Positions 44,534 through 45,722 of a stretch of 45,722 bases of DNA are shown in pieces. Position numbers and translations under genes: made by a program. Position 1 is the stretch's first letter. Each line of letters starts with the position of its first letter. Below the pieces are notes generated by a model. It worked only from the letters and a program-made list of their open reading frames with translations. It was not told the origin of the DNA and searched no databases. Origin of the DNA: Cylindrobasidium torrendii FP15055 ss-10 (Eukaryota > Basidiomycota > Agaricomycetes > Agaricales > Physalacriaceae); the NCBI GenBank assembly GCA_000934385.1, contig KN880624.1, forward strand, positions 1 through 45,722, read 5' to 3'.

Positions 44534-45722
44534 AGATTTAATATGCATACATTCCGTCCTCAATCCGGCGAGCCCTTTGGGTTCGTGTGAGTAAATATTG
44601 TGGACGGCACCAGGGGGGAGGATGTCTTGAAGAATAGCTCGATGTTTGATGGTTTTCTATTTACCAGTCACCGATTGTTACAACTCTACTTTATCGAATC
44701 GTACACCTTATTAATATTGGCACGAGTGAGTTTGAGACTTCGAAGCTTCGACTTTGATACCAGCAGTTGCCGCAGATTGTCGGTAGGGTAAAGTCATTTC
44801 AAGTTGCCTCCAAGTTGACATGTTCGGTGGAACCACTATGAAGGTACTGTTCATATTCAGATCTGATTGAACTTGCATTTTTCAAGCTCCATAAGCTACC
44901 TGCTGTCGTCACCTTGTTCTGTGCACCCAGTTCAGAGCTGCATGGGTGAATGACAAAATCAGACTGAGTCGCCCTCAACCGCTATCTCATGTATGACGAG
45001 CAACCCTGGGAAGACTCTGAAGGACCTAAGATAGACGTCAGACGCAACAGGCCACATCACGTGAGTCGATGCGTGACAAACGTGACAAAATTCACTTTAA
45101 TACTGTAAACACTACTAGAATTCAACGCGCACAGATATCCAAAAAAATCGCCTGGTGTCCCCTAGCGCATCTAAATACCGAGGGGATGTCTGGCGCTTTT
45201 TCTCATTTTATGGTGCTTGTGATGAGTAGTAGTGAAAACGAGGCAAACTTTGAGCCTACTTCCTCGTTGTACACCGCAATATGAGCTTAAAGTTCTGCTA
45301 TACATCCCTCCACCACTGCCCTTTACCCTACATCGAAATGCCCCGAGCCAACACAAGGTGCAAGAACTTGAAATCCTTCAAGGACCGACAATTTGGCAAT
45401 GCAAAGCAGAGCGGCAAGAAATCATCTAGAAAGGCTAAGCGTGTCCGCATTATTGTATATTCAGACGAATAATGGCTAAGAGTATTGCTATTAGAGTGCC
45501 ACAAGAGCAGCGACACACCAGGACGAGGAGGCTGGTGAGATATCGGGTCCACTCGAAATTGAGCATCCCACAACACTGTCGCGGAGAAGGTCGGAAGACG
45601 GTACCGATGCCTGTATCGGCGGGATCGGGATGCGGGAAGGCGGGAGCGGCGGGGGATGCCTCGGTATCTCAATACCGGATCTCGGACGGCGGTCTAATCC
45701 CAATAAAGACCAAGTTAGATTG
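44534..45722. other. right-end intergenic stretch
   Basis: No supported gene. A 63-codon open frame at 45281-45472 (+) has a Lys-rich end (KQSGKKSSRKAKRVRI) but no partner exons or conservation that I recognise. A G-rich stretch with GCGGGA/CGGGAT words occupies about 45600-45660. A TCACGTGAG word lies at about 45057-45065. Confidence 0.4.

Noticed and set aside
43268..44563. Long open frame (431 codons) antisense to A3
   Set aside because: It is a low-complexity shadow (Leu/Arg/Ser-rich) of the A3 exon, which has splice junctions and conserved family motifs.
45281..45472. Small Lys-rich open frame at the right end
   Set aside because: No conservation visible and no flanking exons; too short to support.

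Overview
The window reads as nuclear DNA of a filamentous basidiomycete, most likely a wood-decay Agaricomycete. Most genes are broken by short (about 36-60 nt) GT-AG introns. It holds an AA14-type lytic polysaccharide monooxygenase (LPMO), a P450 relic, basidiomycete F-box and Zn2Cys6 genes, a Plavaka-type (CACTA-like) transposase fragment and a DUF6532-like gene. The species call is an inference. All gene models were spliced by eye; where a length is given, the exon sum is a multiple of three.

Left part (1-10000), mobile or accessory DNA: a truncated Plavaka transposase (289-2016, -), two large multi-exon genes of unknown function in tandem (3247-5657 and 6249-8277, +), an array of imperfect palindromic repeats (8563-9140), an AT-rich stretch, and the last 68 codons of a cytochrome P450 (9704-9967).

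Middle part (10300-17000), more ordinary genes: an Old Yellow Enzyme family oxidoreductase, two F-box-like genes (+ and -), and a proline-rich Zn2Cys6 transcription factor (15756-16901, -).

Right part (17500-44600), dominated by four small gene families I do not recognise, each present more than once. Families A and B form divergent pairs across about 200 bp: A1/B1 (17512-19959), A2/B2 (36131-39061) and B4/A3 (41119-44533), plus an orphan B3 (39595-40397). B proteins start with a Y-T-E-D-C motif, share a H-P-x-T-G block and mostly end in nuclear-localisation-like tails. A proteins share a W...G(F/Y)IP..F..P N-terminus, and A2 and A3 also have basic, low-complexity tails. All four B genes have an 82-nt second exon. 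A1 and A2 each carry one frameshift while their B partners are open; A3 is open. Family C (MYND finger, 214 and 215 aa) occurs as inverted copies either side of the AA14 LPMO. Family D (397 and 400 aa) occurs as inverted copies either side of a fatty-aldehyde dehydrogenase. A possible eIF4E-binding protein (31945-32642, -) and a CUE-like nuclear protein (33955-35303, -) complete the region.

The best candidate for an undescribed system is the A/B divergent-pair family. Its layout recalls multi-pair homeodomain mating-type loci, but no homeodomain is visible. Its function is unknown.
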